Counted from the first letter of the stretch, positions 10,392 to 19,480 are shown. The stretch is DNA of 64,000 nt from UBA10518 sp022837185 (GCA_034007705.1 JAVEQK010000001.1:221054-285053); one strand, 5' to 3'. The notes: generated from the sequence alone by a model not told the origin. A program made the numbers and translations.

Positions 10392-10730
10392 ATGCGGCAA
10401 GGACAGACGAGTTTGCGGGTCAACGATAAGGTGGAAGTCATCGCAGGCAAGGACAAGGGCCGTGTCGGAAAGATCCTGAAGATTGACAAAAAGGCCGACA
10501 AGGTGGTTGTCGAGCGCATCAACATGATCAAACGGCACATGAAGCCGAAGGATGCGACGCAGTCAGGCCAGATTGTGGAAAAAGAGGCGCCCGTTCATAT
10601 ATCAAACCTGATGCTGATTTGTCCGGAATGTGCCAAAACGGTCAGGATCGGGAAGAAATTTCTGGAAGACGGGACAAAGGTAAGGGTTTGCAAGAGTTGC
10701 AGTGCAACCATTGAAACCTCGAAGAAGTAG
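10392..10730 (+). CDS. rplX: 50S ribosomal protein L24 with C-terminal zinc ribbon
   Basis: L24 initiates 50S assembly through its KOW domain. The ATG at 10392 is chosen over GTG at 10383 because GAGGTGG lies just upstream at the correct spacing. The 112-aa product contains DKVEVIAGKDKGRVGKIL (KOW) and a C-terminal pair of cysteine couples, CPEC and CKSC, which would form a zinc ribbon. Such Cys-containing forms are known for L24 in several phyla. Confidence 0.95.
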   Translation: MRQGQTSLRVNDKVEVIAGKDKGRVGKILKIDKKADKVVVERINMIKRHMKPKDATQSGQIVEKEAPVHISNLMLICPECAKTVRIGKKFLEDGTKVRVCKSCSATIETSKK

Positions 10731-10755
10731 GACCCCTGCTGTTCTGGAGTAAAAA

Positions 10756-11295
10756 ATGGGAACACTGAGAGAATATTACGAAACCACCTGCAGGCCGCAG
10801 CTTCAGGAGAAACTTGGCTATACCAATACCCTGGAGATACCCAAAATCGAGAAGGTCGTCTTGAACATGGGTTTGGGAGAAGCGGTGCAGAATCCTAAAG
10901 TTGTCGAAAATGCAGCCAATGAGCTGACCCTGATCGCCGGGCAGAAAGCCGTTGTCACCAGGGCCAGGAAATCCATCGCCACCTTCAAGCTGCGCGAGGG
11001 CATGCCCATTGGCTGCCGGGTCACGTTGCGGCACGAGCGTATGTATGATTTCCTGTCGCGGCTGATCAACATTGCCCTGCCGCGGGTGCGAGACTTTCGC
11101 GGCATATCTCCCAAGGGGTTTGATGGCCGGGGTAATTTTTCCATGGGCATCAGGGAGCAGATTATTTTTCCGGAAATCGATTATGACAAAATCGATAAAA
11201 TCCGAGGTTTGAACATCAGTATAGTGACGTCGGCCAAAACCGACGATGCGGCCTACGAACTGCTCAGCCAACTGGGCATGCCGTTCCGGAAGTAA
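10756..11295 (+). CDS. rplE: 50S ribosomal protein L5
   Basis: L5 binds 5S rRNA and forms bridge B1b. The 179-aa product shows LNMGLGEAVQNPKV, ITGQKAVVTRARKSIA-like sequence (here LIAGQKAVVTRARKSIATFK) and the final GLNISIVTSAKTDDAAYELL segment. Normal length; follows rplX by 25 bp. Confidence 0.97.
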   Translation: MGTLREYYETTCRPQLQEKLGYTNTLEIPKIEKVVLNMGLGEAVQNPKVVENAANELTLIAGQKAVVTRARKSIATFKLREGMPIGCRVTLRHERMYDFLSRLINIALPRVRDFRGISPKGFDGRGNFSMGIREQIIFPEIDYDKIDKIRGLNISIVTSAKTDDAAYELLSQLGMPFRK

Positions 11296-11359
11296 AAAAA
11301 TACCATGCGGCCCGCGAGTCGTGACCGTCAACGGGAATTGATCTAATCAGGAGGATGCA

Positions 11360-11545
11360 GTGGCAAAAAAATCACTCATTGCCAAGGCGAAGCGTCAGCA
11401 AAAGTTCAAGGTCCGGGAATACAACCGGTGTCCGTTATGCGGGCGGCCGCGGGCCTATATCAGAAAATTCGGCATGTGCAGGTTATGTTTCAGAAAATTG
11501 GCCTCGCAGGGCAAAATTACCGGCGTGACCAAATCAAGCTGGTAA
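11360..11545 (+). CDS. rpsN: 30S ribosomal protein S14, zinc-binding short type
   Basis: The 61-aa product is the short type-Z S14 of the 30S head. Four cysteines in CPLCGRP and CRLCFRK form the zinc site. GTG start at 11360 follows AGGAGG at proper spacing. The zinc-independent long type is not present in this window. Confidence 0.96.
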   Translation: MAKKSLIAKAKRQQKFKVREYNRCPLCGRPRAYIRKFGMCRLCFRKLASQGKITGVTKSSW

Positions 11546-11612
11546 GACATGTCCATGCGTCGCCGGACAGATGGACGAACGCAAATTTTCAATTGGATTG
11601 AATGGTGAAAAT

Positions 11613-12011
11613 ATGTCTATGAGTGATCCGCTGGCGGATATGCTGACACGAATCAGAAACGGCGTCATGGCCCATTATGATTCTGTTGAGATGCCGTTGT
11701 CAAAAATCAAGGTGGGTGTGGCCAAGGTCCTCAAGCAGGAAGGGTATATCAACGATTACCACATCATCGACAAAGGCGTGCAGGGAGTGCTGAAGATCGA
11801 TCTGAAGTACGGCCCGAAAAATGAAAAAATTATAACCGGGATCCGGCGAATCAGCAAGCCGGGGCTGCGCCAGTACAGCAAAACGGGCCGCATTCCCAAG
11901 GTGATGAGCGGACTTGGCGTTGCCATTCTCACGACTTCGCACGGCGTCATGACCGACAGGGATGCGCGCAGCATGAACATCGGCGGTGAATTGTTATGCG
12001 AGGTTTGGTAA
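11613..12011 (+). CDS. rpsH: 30S ribosomal protein S8
   Basis: S8 binds helix 21 of 16S rRNA and in E. coli represses the spc operon. The frame is open from an ATG at 11571, but MSMSDPLADMLTRIRNG starting at 11613 matches the family and is preceded by GGTGA, so the shorter 132-aa form is chosen. The C terminus has GVAILTTSHGVMTDRDAR and ends GGELLCEVW. Confidence 0.93.
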   Translation: MSMSDPLADMLTRIRNGVMAHYDSVEMPLSKIKVGVAKVLKQEGYINDYHIIDKGVQGVLKIDLKYGPKNEKIITGIRRISKPGLRQYSKTGRIPKVMSGLGVAILTTSHGVMTDRDARSMNIGGELLCEVW

Positions 12012-12041
12012 CGCAACTGGGTTGACGACAGGAGAACAATC

Positions 12042-12581
12042 ATGTCCAGAATCGGCAAGCAACCGATTCCCGTGCCCAAGGGAGTCAAGGTTGAGATAAA
12101 AGGGAATCATGTCAAGGTTAGCGGCGGCAAGGGTTCGCTTGAGCGCACCATCCGCCCCGAAATCGGTCTCAAGCAGGAGAACGATGTTCTCATTGTCTCC
12201 CCCAGGGGGGCGGGCAAGCGGATTAACGCCTTCTGGGGCCTGACCAGAACGCTGCTCAACAATATGATCGTCGGAGTGGACAAGGGCTTCGAGAAGAAGC
12301 TGATAGTTGAAGGAATCGGCTACCGGGCCAAGGTGGAGAAGGCTGTCCTGACCTTGAATGTCGGCTATTCCAATCCGGTTGATTTCAAGCTGCCGGAGGG
12401 AATATCCGCCGAGGTTGATAAAAACAACATGATCACCCTGGGCGGGATCGACAAGGAACTGCTGGGCCTGACCGCCGCCCGGATCAGGGCGGTCAGAAAA
12501 CCCGAGCCCTACAAGGGCAAGGGTATCCGTTACGAGGGCGAGCACATAGTCCGGAAAGTCGGAAAAGCCGGCGCGAAATAA
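12042..12581 (+). CDS. rplF: 50S ribosomal protein L6
   Basis: L6 lies near the factor-binding site. The 179-aa product begins MSRIGKQPIPVPKGVKVEI and has the signature PEPYKGKGIRYEGE near the end. AGGAG ribosome-binding site precedes the ATG. Normal spc order between rpsH and rplR. Confidence 0.97.
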   Translation: MSRIGKQPIPVPKGVKVEIKGNHVKVSGGKGSLERTIRPEIGLKQENDVLIVSPRGAGKRINAFWGLTRTLLNNMIVGVDKGFEKKLIVEGIGYRAKVEKAVLTLNVGYSNPVDFKLPEGISAEVDKNNMITLGGIDKELLGLTAARIRAVRKPEPYKGKGIRYEGEHIVRKVGKAGAK

Positions 12582-12602
12582 CAATTCATCTGGTGGTAGG
12601 CA

Positions 12603-12968
12603 ATGGCGAAGACAAATCCAAAAGAAGTCGCACGGAAAAAGCGCATCAAACGTATTCGGACCAAAATATTGGGTACTCCGGAAAGACCGCGGATGTCTAT
12701 TTTCAGGAGCAACCGGCATATATACGTGCAGATCATAGACGACACGAAGCATGCAACCCTGGTGACCATGTCAACCAAGGACAAAAGTTTTGACGGGGTC
12801 GATGTCAAGGGCAAGGTTGCGCAGGCGCGGAAAGTGGGCGAAGTGATTGCCGAAAGGGCGAAAAATTCGGGGATTACCCGGGTGGTGTTCGACCGCGGCG
12901 GCAATCTGTACCATGGCCGGGTCAAGGCAGTATCCGACGGGGCCCGCCAAGGCGGACTTGATTTTTGA
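12603..12968 (+). CDS. rplR: 50S ribosomal protein L18
   Basis: L18 binds 5S rRNA. The 121-aa product contains RKKRIKRIRTKILGTPERPR, FRSNRHIYVQIIDD and the C-terminal VFDRGGNLYHGRVKAVSDGAR segment. Preceded by GGTGGTAGG. Confidence 0.97.
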   Translation: MAKTNPKEVARKKRIKRIRTKILGTPERPRMSIFRSNRHIYVQIIDDTKHATLVTMSTKDKSFDGVDVKGKVAQARKVGEVIAERAKNSGITRVVFDRGGNLYHGRVKAVSDGARQGGLDF

Positions 12969-13016
12969 TCAAGAGCATAGATTCATTTCTGAACACTAAT
13001 ATCACGGGGGTGTTAC

Positions 13017-13529
13017 TTGGCTGATTTTAAACGGGCTAAAGAAGGCAACCAGGAAGAGCTCATAGAAAAAATTGTCTATATCAACAGGGTCGCCAAGGTT
13101 GTGAAAGGCGGCCGCCGCTTCAGTTTCAGTGCAATTGTCGTGGTCGGTGACGGGAAAGGAATGGTCGGCTACGGACTCGGCAAGGCCAATCAGGTGCCTG
13201 AAGCTATTCGCAAAGGCGTGGAAAGTGCCAAAAAGGATATGCGGCGGGTTGCCCTGACCGAAGTTTCCATCCCGCATGCAATAAACGGGAAATTCAAATC
13301 CGGCACGGTGATGCTGAAACCGGCTTCCGATGGTACCGGAGTCATCGCCGGCGGGGCCGTTCGGGCTGTTCTGGAAGCGGCGGGCGTGCAGAATATCCTG
13401 ACCAAGTGCCTCGGTTCGAACAATCCGCACAACCTGGTCAAGGCGACCATGGACGGCCTGCGAAAGCTGCGCTCGGCCGAAGAGATTGCCCGACTCCGTG
13501 GTCTGAAGGTCGACGAGATGGTGGCCTGA
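13017..13529 (+). CDS. rpsE: 30S ribosomal protein S5
   Basis: S5 helps proofreading and mRNA unwinding. The reading begins at a TTG at 13017 after GGGGGTG, giving the 170-aa product. The double-stranded RNA-binding domain signature RVAKVVKGGRRFSFSAIVVV is clear, as is GMVGYGLGKANQVPEA. C-terminal domain is complete. Confidence 0.95.
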   Translation: MADFKRAKEGNQEELIEKIVYINRVAKVVKGGRRFSFSAIVVVGDGKGMVGYGLGKANQVPEAIRKGVESAKKDMRRVALTEVSIPHAINGKFKSGTVMLKPASDGTGVIAGGAVRAVLEAAGVQNILTKCLGSNNPHNLVKATMDGLRKLRSAEEIARLRGLKVDEMVA

Positions 13530-13559
13530 GGCCGCCGCTGCAAATGAACAGGTGGAATT

Positions 13560-13739
13560 ATGACTGATACGATCAAGATAACCCAGGTGAAGAGCTGCAT
13601 CGGCAGCACCCGGAAGATCAGGGCGACGCTGACCGGCCTCGGCCTGACGAAAATGAACAAGACCGTTGCCAGGAAGAATACTCCGGAAATCCGGGGGATG
13701 CTGACCAAGGTCATGCACCTGGTGCGGGTGGAGGAATAA
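13560..13739 (+). CDS. rpmD: 50S ribosomal protein L30
   Basis: A 59-codon gene in the gap between rpsE and rplO. The product starts MTDTIKITQVKSCIGS, followed by RKIRATLTGLGLTKMNKTV and ends KVMHLVRVEE, matching L30. AGGTGG lies directly upstream of the ATG, and rplO starts two bases after the stop codon. It is easily overlooked because of its size. Confidence 0.95.
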   Translation: MTDTIKITQVKSCIGSTRKIRATLTGLGLTKMNKTVARKNTPEIRGMLTKVMHLVRVEE

Positions 13740-13741
13740 CG

Positions 13742-14182
13742 ATGCTGACGCTGAACAATCTTTCCCCGTCGGAGGGATCACGCCGCAACAAGAAGCGCGT
13801 CGGCCGCGGTCAGGGAAGCGGCCACGGCAGGACCGCGACGCGAGGCCACAAGGGTGCCAGGGCTCGAAGCGGGTATACACGCAGTCCGGGTTTTGAGGGA
13901 GGCCAGATGCCGCTGCACCGCCGTCTCCCCAAGAGGGGGTTCACCAACATCTTCAAGAAGGAATTCGCCATTGTCTCGTTGCGCGACCTGAACCGCTTTG
14001 AAAAAGGCGCGACCGTGGATCGGGCGGCGCTGGTGGAGGCCGGACTGGTCAAAGCGTCGGACGGCATGGTCAAGGTCCTGGCCAACGGCGACATCACCGC
14101 GGCCATCATCCTTGACGTCGACCGCGTGAGCAGCGGCGCCAGGGCAAAGATCGAAGCCGCCGGCGGATCAGTAAAGGAATAA
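13742..14182 (+). CDS. rplO: 50S ribosomal protein L15
   Basis: L15 is a late assembly protein of the large subunit. The 146-aa product begins MLTLNNLSPSEGSRRNKKR and contains GRGQGSGHGRTATRGHKGAR and GFEGGQMPLHRRLPKRGF, typical basic N-terminal arms. Only four bases separate it from secY. Confidence 0.97.
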   Translation: MLTLNNLSPSEGSRRNKKRVGRGQGSGHGRTATRGHKGARARSGYTRSPGFEGGQMPLHRRLPKRGFTNIFKKEFAIVSLRDLNRFEKGATVDRAALVEAGLVKASDGMVKVLANGDITAAIILDVDRVSSGARAKIEAAGGSVKE

Positions 14183-14186
14183 CCGG

Positions 14187-15491
14187 ATGAGCGGTCTCGC
14201 CAGCGCGGCAAGTATTCCCGAACTGCGGAAGCGGATCATTTTTACCCTCCTGATGCTGATGGTATACAGGATGGGTGTCCAGATACCCACGCCCGGAATC
14301 AACGGAGAGGCCCTGGCCGCATTTTTCAAGCAGAATGCCGACACCCTGTTCGGGATGTTCAACATGTTTTCCGGCGGAGCGCTGGAAAATTTCTCGATTT
14401 TTGCGCTGGGCATCATGCCGTACATCAGTGCGTCGATCATCATTCAGTTGCTGACCGTGGTCGTCCCCCAGCTGGAGCAGCTGAAAAAGGAAGGAGAGGC
14501 CGGCCGCCGCAAGATCACCCAGTATACCCGCTATGGAACCATCGGCCTCAGCCTCATCCAGAGCATGTTCATCGCCACTGGTTTGGAGGGGATGGCAGGA
14601 CCGAGCGGCGAACCCATCGTCATGGTGCCGGGACTGCACTTTAAACTGATGACCATGCTGACCCTGACCTCGGGCACGGCGTTCATCATGTGGCTCGGCG
14701 AACAGATGACGGAACGGGGCATCGGCAACGGCATATCCCTGATCATTTTTGCCGGTATCGTGGCGCGGATGCCTGCCGCCATCGGCAATACCATCCAGCT
14801 CGTCAAGGCCGGGGAACTGGCGGTTATCTTCCTGCCTATTCTCCTGGTCATGATGGTCGCCATTGTCGCTTTCATCATCTTTGTCGAAACGGCTCAGAGA
14901 CGTATTCCCATTCAATACGCCAAGCGAGTGGTGGGCAGAAGGGTCTACGGCGGCCAGTCCAGCCATCTGCCTCTCAAAATCAATATTTCCGGGGTCATCC
15001 CGCCTATTTTCGCCTCGTCGATCATGATGTTCCCGGCAACCATCGGCAGCTTTATCCAGATAGACTGGGTTCAGAAGGTCTCGGCCGCCCTGTCGCCCGG
15101 AACAGTCTATTATTATATAATTTTTACCGGCTTTATCGTTTTTTTCTGTTTCTTTTACACAGCCGTGACCTTCAAGCCGGACGATGTCGCCGAAAACCTG
15201 AAGAAAAACGGAGGATTCGTCCCGGGGATACGTCCGGGCAAGAAGACCTCCGAGTTCATCGACAAGATCCTGACCCGATTGACCGTCGTCGGGGCAATCT
15301 ATCTCAGTGCGGTCTGCATCATGCCGACCCTGTTGATCAGCAAGTTCAACATACCGTTTTATTTCGGCGGCACGGCGCTTCTTATCGTGGTGGGCGTTTC
15401 CATCGATACGATTTCTCAGATAGAATCCCACCTGGTCATGCGCAATTATGAGGGATTTCTCAAGGCAGGCCGAATCAAAGGACGGCGCTGA
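14187..15491 (+). CDS. secY: Preprotein translocase subunit SecY
   Basis: SecY is the channel of the Sec translocon in the inner membrane. The 434-aa product has ten predictable membrane segments, the family start with ELRKRIIFTLLMLMVYR, the PYISASIIIQLLT pore region and the cytoplasmic loop QRRIPIQYAKR. The C terminus ends with YEGFLKAGRIKGRR. In many proteobacterial-type spc operons adk follows secY; here map follows directly. Confidence 0.97.
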   Translation: MSGLASAASIPELRKRIIFTLLMLMVYRMGVQIPTPGINGEALAAFFKQNADTLFGMFNMFSGGALENFSIFALGIMPYISASIIIQLLTVVVPQLEQLKKEGEAGRRKITQYTRYGTIGLSLIQSMFIATGLEGMAGPSGEPIVMVPGLHFKLMTMLTLTSGTAFIMWLGEQMTERGIGNGISLIIFAGIVARMPAAIGNTIQLVKAGELAVIFLPILLVMMVAIVAFIIFVETAQRRIPIQYAKRVVGRRVYGGQSSHLPLKINISGVIPPIFASSIMMFPATIGSFIQIDWVQKVSAALSPGTVYYYIIFTGFIVFFCFFYTAVTFKPDDVAENLKKNGGFVPGIRPGKKTSEFIDKILTRLTVVGAIYLSAVCIMPTLLISKFNIPFYFGGTALLIVVGVSIDTISQIESHLVMRNYEGFLKAGRIKGRR

Positions 15492-15503
15492 TAACGGGAT
15501 ACA

Positions 15504-16283
15504 GTGACGGATCAGGAAAAGGCCATAACTGTCAAAACGCCCGAAGAGATTGCCATCATGTTCGAGGCGAACCAGATTGTCGCCGGGGTTTTGCGGCTCC
15601 TGCAGCATCAGGTTCGCCCGGGATTGTCGACTCTGCGGCTGGACCAATGGGCGGAGGAATACTGCCGGGATCATCATGGCGAGCCCGCCTTCAAGGGATA
15701 CAGAGGATTCCCGGGCAGCCTGTGCGTCTCGATCAACGAGGAGGTCGTCCACGGCATCCCTTCCAATAAAGTCATCCTGCGGGAAGGAGATATCGTCAGC
15801 GTGGATTTCGGGGTCCGATACCAGGGTTTTTACGGCGACGCAGCTGTTACCATCCCCATCGGCAACATCTCCCCGCAAAAGGATAAACTGATGAGGGTGA
15901 CCCGGGAGGCGCTCGATCAGGCCATCACCCAGGTACGGGTCGGCAACAGGGTCGCCGATATATCCAGGGCGATTCAGGATCATGTGGAGAAGAACGGCTT
16001 TGCCGTTGTCCGGCAGTTTGTCGGCCACGGTATCGGCACAAATCTGCACGAGAGTCCCGAGGTTCCCAATTATGTGCAGGACAACCGTTCGTCGCCCCGG
16101 ATCCTTGAAGGGATGGTCCTGGCAATTGAACCGATGGTCAATGCCGGAACATCCAAGGTCAAGGTACTGGGAGACAACTGGACTGTCGTGACCGCGGATC
16201 GAAAGCCTTCGGCACATTTCGAGCATTCGGTTGCCGCCACGGGCAAAGGTCCGTTCGTCCTCAGCGCTGTGCCGGAGGCCTGA
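15504..16283 (+). CDS. map: Methionine aminopeptidase, type I
   Basis: Removes the initiator methionine from nascent proteins using two metal ions. The 259-aa product from the GTG at 15504 has the pita-bread fold residues: the two aspartates in SVDFGVRYQGFYGDAAV, the histidine in GHGIGTNLHESPEVPNY, the glutamate in LAIEPMV and the last glutamate in FEHSVAAT. No N-terminal extension. It follows secY by 12 bp. A promoter lies after it, before infA. Confidence 0.95.
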   Translation: MTDQEKAITVKTPEEIAIMFEANQIVAGVLRLLQHQVRPGLSTLRLDQWAEEYCRDHHGEPAFKGYRGFPGSLCVSINEEVVHGIPSNKVILREGDIVSVDFGVRYQGFYGDAAVTIPIGNISPQKDKLMRVTREALDQAITQVRVGNRVADISRAIQDHVEKNGFAVVRQFVGHGIGTNLHESPEVPNYVQDNRSSPRILEGMVLAIEPMVNAGTSKVKVLGDNWTVVTADRKPSAHFEHSVAATGKGPFVLSAVPEA

Positions 16284-16326
16284 ATGGAGCCACGTGTTCG
16301 CATGCGGCATCTCCCCGAAAAAGTGG

Positions 16327-16355
16327 TTGAAAAAATAACGTAACTTAGATATATT
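16327..16355 (+). promoter_or_regulatory. Sigma-70 type promoter before infA
   Basis: TTGAAA (16327-16332) and TATATT (16350-16355) with a 17-base spacer, in an AT-rich patch between map and infA. It could give infA and the alpha-type genes an independent start. Transcription would begin near 16362. Confidence 0.65.
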
Positions 16356-16398
16356 ACAATTTTTTGTGCTGTTCGATTTTTTTTAGAGGATGTGGAGT

Positions 16399-16629
16399 AT
16401 GTCCAAGGAAGATGCCATAGAAGTGGAAGGCACAATCATAGAGCCGTTGCCGAACGCGATGTTTCGCGTCGAACTCGATAACGGCCACAAGGTGCTTGCG
16501 CATATCTCTGGTAAAATGCGAATGCATTATATAAAAATCTTGCCCGGAGACCGGGTAACCATTGAGCTCTCTCCGTATGATCTCACGCGGGGCAGAGTGA
16601 CATTCCGTTCCAAAGGCGGAAAAAGATAG
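16399..16629 (+). CDS. infA: Translation initiation factor IF-1
   Basis: IF-1 occupies the 30S A site during initiation. The ATG at 16399 preceded by GTGGAG gives a 76-aa OB-fold protein starting MSKEDAIEVEG; an upstream in-frame ATG at 16390 would add three residues. Motifs: VELDNGHKVLAHISGKMR and GDRVTIELSPYDL. Its own promoter lies upstream. Confidence 0.95.
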   Translation: MSKEDAIEVEGTIIEPLPNAMFRVELDNGHKVLAHISGKMRMHYIKILPGDRVTIELSPYDLTRGRVTFRSKGGKR

Positions 16630-16665
16630 ACGCAGAACGTTGGCGAATTGCCCGGGAGGACGGCG

Positions 16666-16779
16666 ATGAAAGTACGGTCATCGGTAAAAAAAATGTGCAG
16701 CGACTGCAAGGTGCTCAAGCGGAGAGGAACAGTCCGAGTCAGTTGCAAGAACAAGAAACATAAGCAGCGTCAGGGGTAG
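16666..16779 (+). CDS. rpmJ: 50S ribosomal protein L36
   Basis: A 37-codon gene between infA and rpsM. The product begins MKVRSSVKKMCSDCKVLKRR and ends NKKHKQRQG. The zinc ligands CSDC, a third cysteine in VSCKNK and the histidine are present, so this is the zinc-binding form. GGGAGGA precedes the ATG. Confidence 0.94.
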   Translation: MKVRSSVKKMCSDCKVLKRRGTVRVSCKNKKHKQRQG

Positions 16780-16819
16780 ACCGACAACCCGGAACTGATT
16801 TGCAAAAAGGAGTAAGCTC

Positions 16820-17188
16820 TTGGCACGTATAGCTGGTGTAGATTTACCGAAAAACAAACATCTTGACAGGGCGCTGACCTATATCTACGGCATAGGCCTG
16901 TCCTCGGCGCGGGAAATACTCGATAAGGCGGACCTTCCCTATCAGATGAACAGTGACGACCTCAGCACCGACGAGGTCACCAAGATCAGGAAGATCATCG
17001 AGGCCGGGTACATGGTTGAGGGCGACAAACGGCGTGAAGTGTCCATGGATATCAAACGCCTCACCGACCTCGGATGCTACCGGGGCCGCCGCCATCGCCT
17101 CGGACTGCCCTGCAACGGTCAGAGGACAAAGACCAATGCCCGTACCCGCAAGGGACCGCGGCGCGGTCCGGCGGTCAAGAAAAAGTAG
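16820..17188 (+). CDS. rpsM: 30S ribosomal protein S13
   Basis: S13 forms head bridges with the large subunit. TTG start at 16820 after AGGAG. The 122-aa product has ARIAGVDLPKNKHLDRALTY, YIYGIG, and the basic RGRRHRLGLPCNGQRTKTNA tail region. First of the alpha-operon ribosomal genes. Confidence 0.96.
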   Translation: MARIAGVDLPKNKHLDRALTYIYGIGLSSAREILDKADLPYQMNSDDLSTDEVTKIRKIIEAGYMVEGDKRREVSMDIKRLTDLGCYRGRRHRLGLPCNGQRTKTNARTRKGPRRGPAVKKK

Positions 17189-17242
17189 TCAACCCTGATT
17201 TTCCACGTTGAACAACGCGGAAGAAGATAATACGGAGCAGTC

Positions 17243-17641
17243 ATGGCAAAGCAGAAGAAAACCGCCGGGAAGGTCAAGCGCAAAGATAAAAAGAGTGTCC
17301 CGGAAGGAATTGTTTCCATTTATTCAACCTTCAATAACACTCTGGTGACGATTGCCGACCGGCAGGGCAATGTGCTCTCCTGGTCCAGCGCTGGAGTGAT
17401 AGGATTCAAGGGGTCCCGGAAGTCGACCCCCTTTGCCGCCCAGAACGCCCTGGCCGATGCGGTTGCCAAGGCAAAGGAAAACGGCATACGCAAGGTTGAA
17501 GTGCGTGTCAAAGGTCCCGGCCCCGGCCGGGAAGCTGCGCTTCGCGCACTTACGACGGCCGAAGTCGAAGTGAGCAAAATAAGCGATATAACGCCCATCC
17601 CTCACAACGGCTGCAAGCCCCCCAAGCGCAGAAGAGTATAA
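17243..17641 (+). CDS. rpsK: 30S ribosomal protein S11
   Basis: S11 is on the 30S platform near the E site. The 132-aa product shows IYSTFNNTLVTIADRQGNVL, GFKGSRKSTPFAAQ and the C-terminal ITPIPHNGCKPPKRRRV. Normal length and order. Confidence 0.97.
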   Translation: MAKQKKTAGKVKRKDKKSVPEGIVSIYSTFNNTLVTIADRQGNVLSWSSAGVIGFKGSRKSTPFAAQNALADAVAKAKENGIRKVEVRVKGPGPGREAALRALTTAEVEVSKISDITPIPHNGCKPPKRRRV

Positions 17642-17726
17642 GAAGCGCCGCAAATTTTCCACGGCGGGCCCGCGACCGGTCAACCCGGCATGACGGGTCG
17701 CAGCCGACTCATCACGGAGGTATAAG

Positions 17727-18356
17727 TTGGCCAGATACACAGAAGCATCCTGCAGGTTGTGCAGGCGGGAAAATCTGAAATTATTTCTCAAGGGTGAACG
17801 GTGTTATTCTGATAAATGTGCTTTTGAACGGCGATCCTATGCGCCGGGTCAGCATGGTCAGAACAGATTCAGAAAAATGTCCGACTATGCCGCCCAGTTA
17901 CGGGAAAAACAGAAAGTCAAGCACATGTACGGCATGCTGGAAGGCCAGTTCCGCAATTTTTTCGTCAACGCGGAACAAGCCAGGGGCGTTACCGGCGACA
18001 ATCTGATCATGATGCTTGAACGGCGGCTGGACAACGTCGTATACCGCCTTGGTTTCGCCGGTTCCAGGAACCAGGCCCGGCAGCTCGTCCGCCACAATCA
18101 TTTTCTGGTGAACAACCGCAAGGTCAATATCCCGTCGTACCAGGTCGCGGTGGATGATGTTATCTCCCTGAAGGAAAAGAGCAGGAAGAATGAAGTCATC
18201 ATCGACAATCTCGAGGGAGTGGCCCGCAGAGGCGTGCCCGCATGGCTCGAGCTTGACGCCCCCAACTTCCAGGGAACGGTCAAATCCCTGCCCGGCAGGG
18301 AAGAAGTCACTATGCCGATTCAGGAACAGCTGATTGTCGAGCTGTACTCCAAGTAA
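17727..18356 (+). CDS. rpsD: 30S ribosomal protein S4, zinc-binding form
   Basis: S4 nucleates 30S assembly and often represses the alpha operon. TTG start at 17727 follows GGAGG. The N terminus has a four-cysteine cluster (CRLC, then C and C in KGERCYSDKC), the zinc-type S4. The S4 RNA-binding fold contains MLERRLDNVVYRLGFA and RQLVRHNHFLVN. 209 aa. Confidence 0.96.
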   Translation: MARYTEASCRLCRRENLKLFLKGERCYSDKCAFERRSYAPGQHGQNRFRKMSDYAAQLREKQKVKHMYGMLEGQFRNFFVNAEQARGVTGDNLIMMLERRLDNVVYRLGFAGSRNQARQLVRHNHFLVNNRKVNIPSYQVAVDDVISLKEKSRKNEVIIDNLEGVARRGVPAWLELDAPNFQGTVKSLPGREEVTMPIQEQLIVELYSK

Positions 18357-18376
18357 CATTAACCGTCAGGTAGAGC

Positions 18377-19420
18377 ATGGCACAGCAAATCATGGAAGAA
18401 ATCCCGTTTTATAAAAACTGGCATGATCTCATCCGCCCTGAGCGGATCGAGGTCAGCAAGGAGACCCGCACCAACAGGTACTGCAAGTTTGTCTGCCAGC
18501 CCCTGGAGCGCGGCTTCGCCACCACCATCGGCAATTCCCTGCGCCGGATACTGCTGTCGACCATACGGGGCGCGGCGATTACTTCGATCAGGGTGGACAA
18601 CGCCCTGCATGAATTTACCACCATTGACGGCATTCATGAGGACCTCGCCGAGATCATCCTGAACTTCAAGCAGGTCCGGCTCAAGCTGAATCATTCGGAT
18701 TCCCAGACGGTCACTATCGACAAAAAAGGCCCCGGAGTAGTTACCGCCGGCGACATCAACGGAGAACCCTATGTGGAGGTGATGAACCCGGAGCTGCCGA
18801 TCTGCACCATAACCGGTGATACCCGGTTCAGGGCCGAACTTGAGGTAAAATGGGGCAAGGGGTATCGGCCGGCGGAGCTGAATAAGACCGAAGATCAGCC
18901 CATCGGCGTTATCCCGATAGATTCTGTGTTTTCGCCCATCAGGCGCATTCAGTATGTTGTCAGCCAGGCCCGCGTCGGCCAGCAGACCGACTATGACCGG
19001 CTGACCATCGAACTGGAAACCGACGGCAGCGTCACCCCGGAAAACGCTCTGGCCTTCGCGGCGAAAATACTCAAGGACCAGATGACCATCTTCATCAATT
19101 TTGACGAGGAGTCCGCTGAACCCGACGAAGAGGAAATCGGCGGCGATGATAAGGACAAGTATCCCTCGTTCCTTGACAAGGATGTCGATGACCTTGAATT
19201 GTCCGTTCGATCAGCCAATTGTCTGAAAAATGCCAAGATTCAGTATATCGGGCAACTGGTGCAGAAGACCGATGCGGAGATGCTCAAAACCAAAAATTTC
19301 GGGCGCAAATCTCTGAATGAAATCAGAGCCCTGCTGGCGGAGCACAATCTCTCTCTGGGGATGAATATCGAGGGGTGGATACCCCCTGATCAGCGGGAGG
19401 AAAAGGAAGACGAGGCCTGA
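18377..19420 (+). CDS. rpoA: RNA polymerase alpha subunit
   Basis: The 347-aa product assembles core polymerase through its N-terminal domain (GFATTIGNSLRRILLSTIRG) and contacts UP elements and activators through its C-terminal domain (LELSVRSANCLKNAKI and FGRKSLNEI). The linker is acidic. It lies between rpsD and rplQ as in other alpha operons. Confidence 0.97.
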   Translation: MAQQIMEEIPFYKNWHDLIRPERIEVSKETRTNRYCKFVCQPLERGFATTIGNSLRRILLSTIRGAAITSIRVDNALHEFTTIDGIHEDLAEIILNFKQVRLKLNHSDSQTVTIDKKGPGVVTAGDINGEPYVEVMNPELPICTITGDTRFRAELEVKWGKGYRPAELNKTEDQPIGVIPIDSVFSPIRRIQYVVSQARVGQQTDYDRLTIELETDGSVTPENALAFAAKILKDQMTIFINFDEESAEPDEEEIGGDDKDKYPSFLDKDVDDLELSVRSANCLKNAKIQYIGQLVQKTDAEMLKTKNFGRKSLNEIRALLAEHNLSLGMNIEGWIPPDQREEKEDEA

Positions 19421-19480
19421 TATCCTCATTTCTTTTCAATAACGGCAAACTTAACGGATTACGTTTTTAGGGACAGGACA

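Noticed and set aside
14106..16310. 734-codon minus-strand frame opposite secY and map
   Set aside because: Antisense shadow; plus-strand genes are universal and conserved, and the frame has no ribosome-binding site or recognisable domain.
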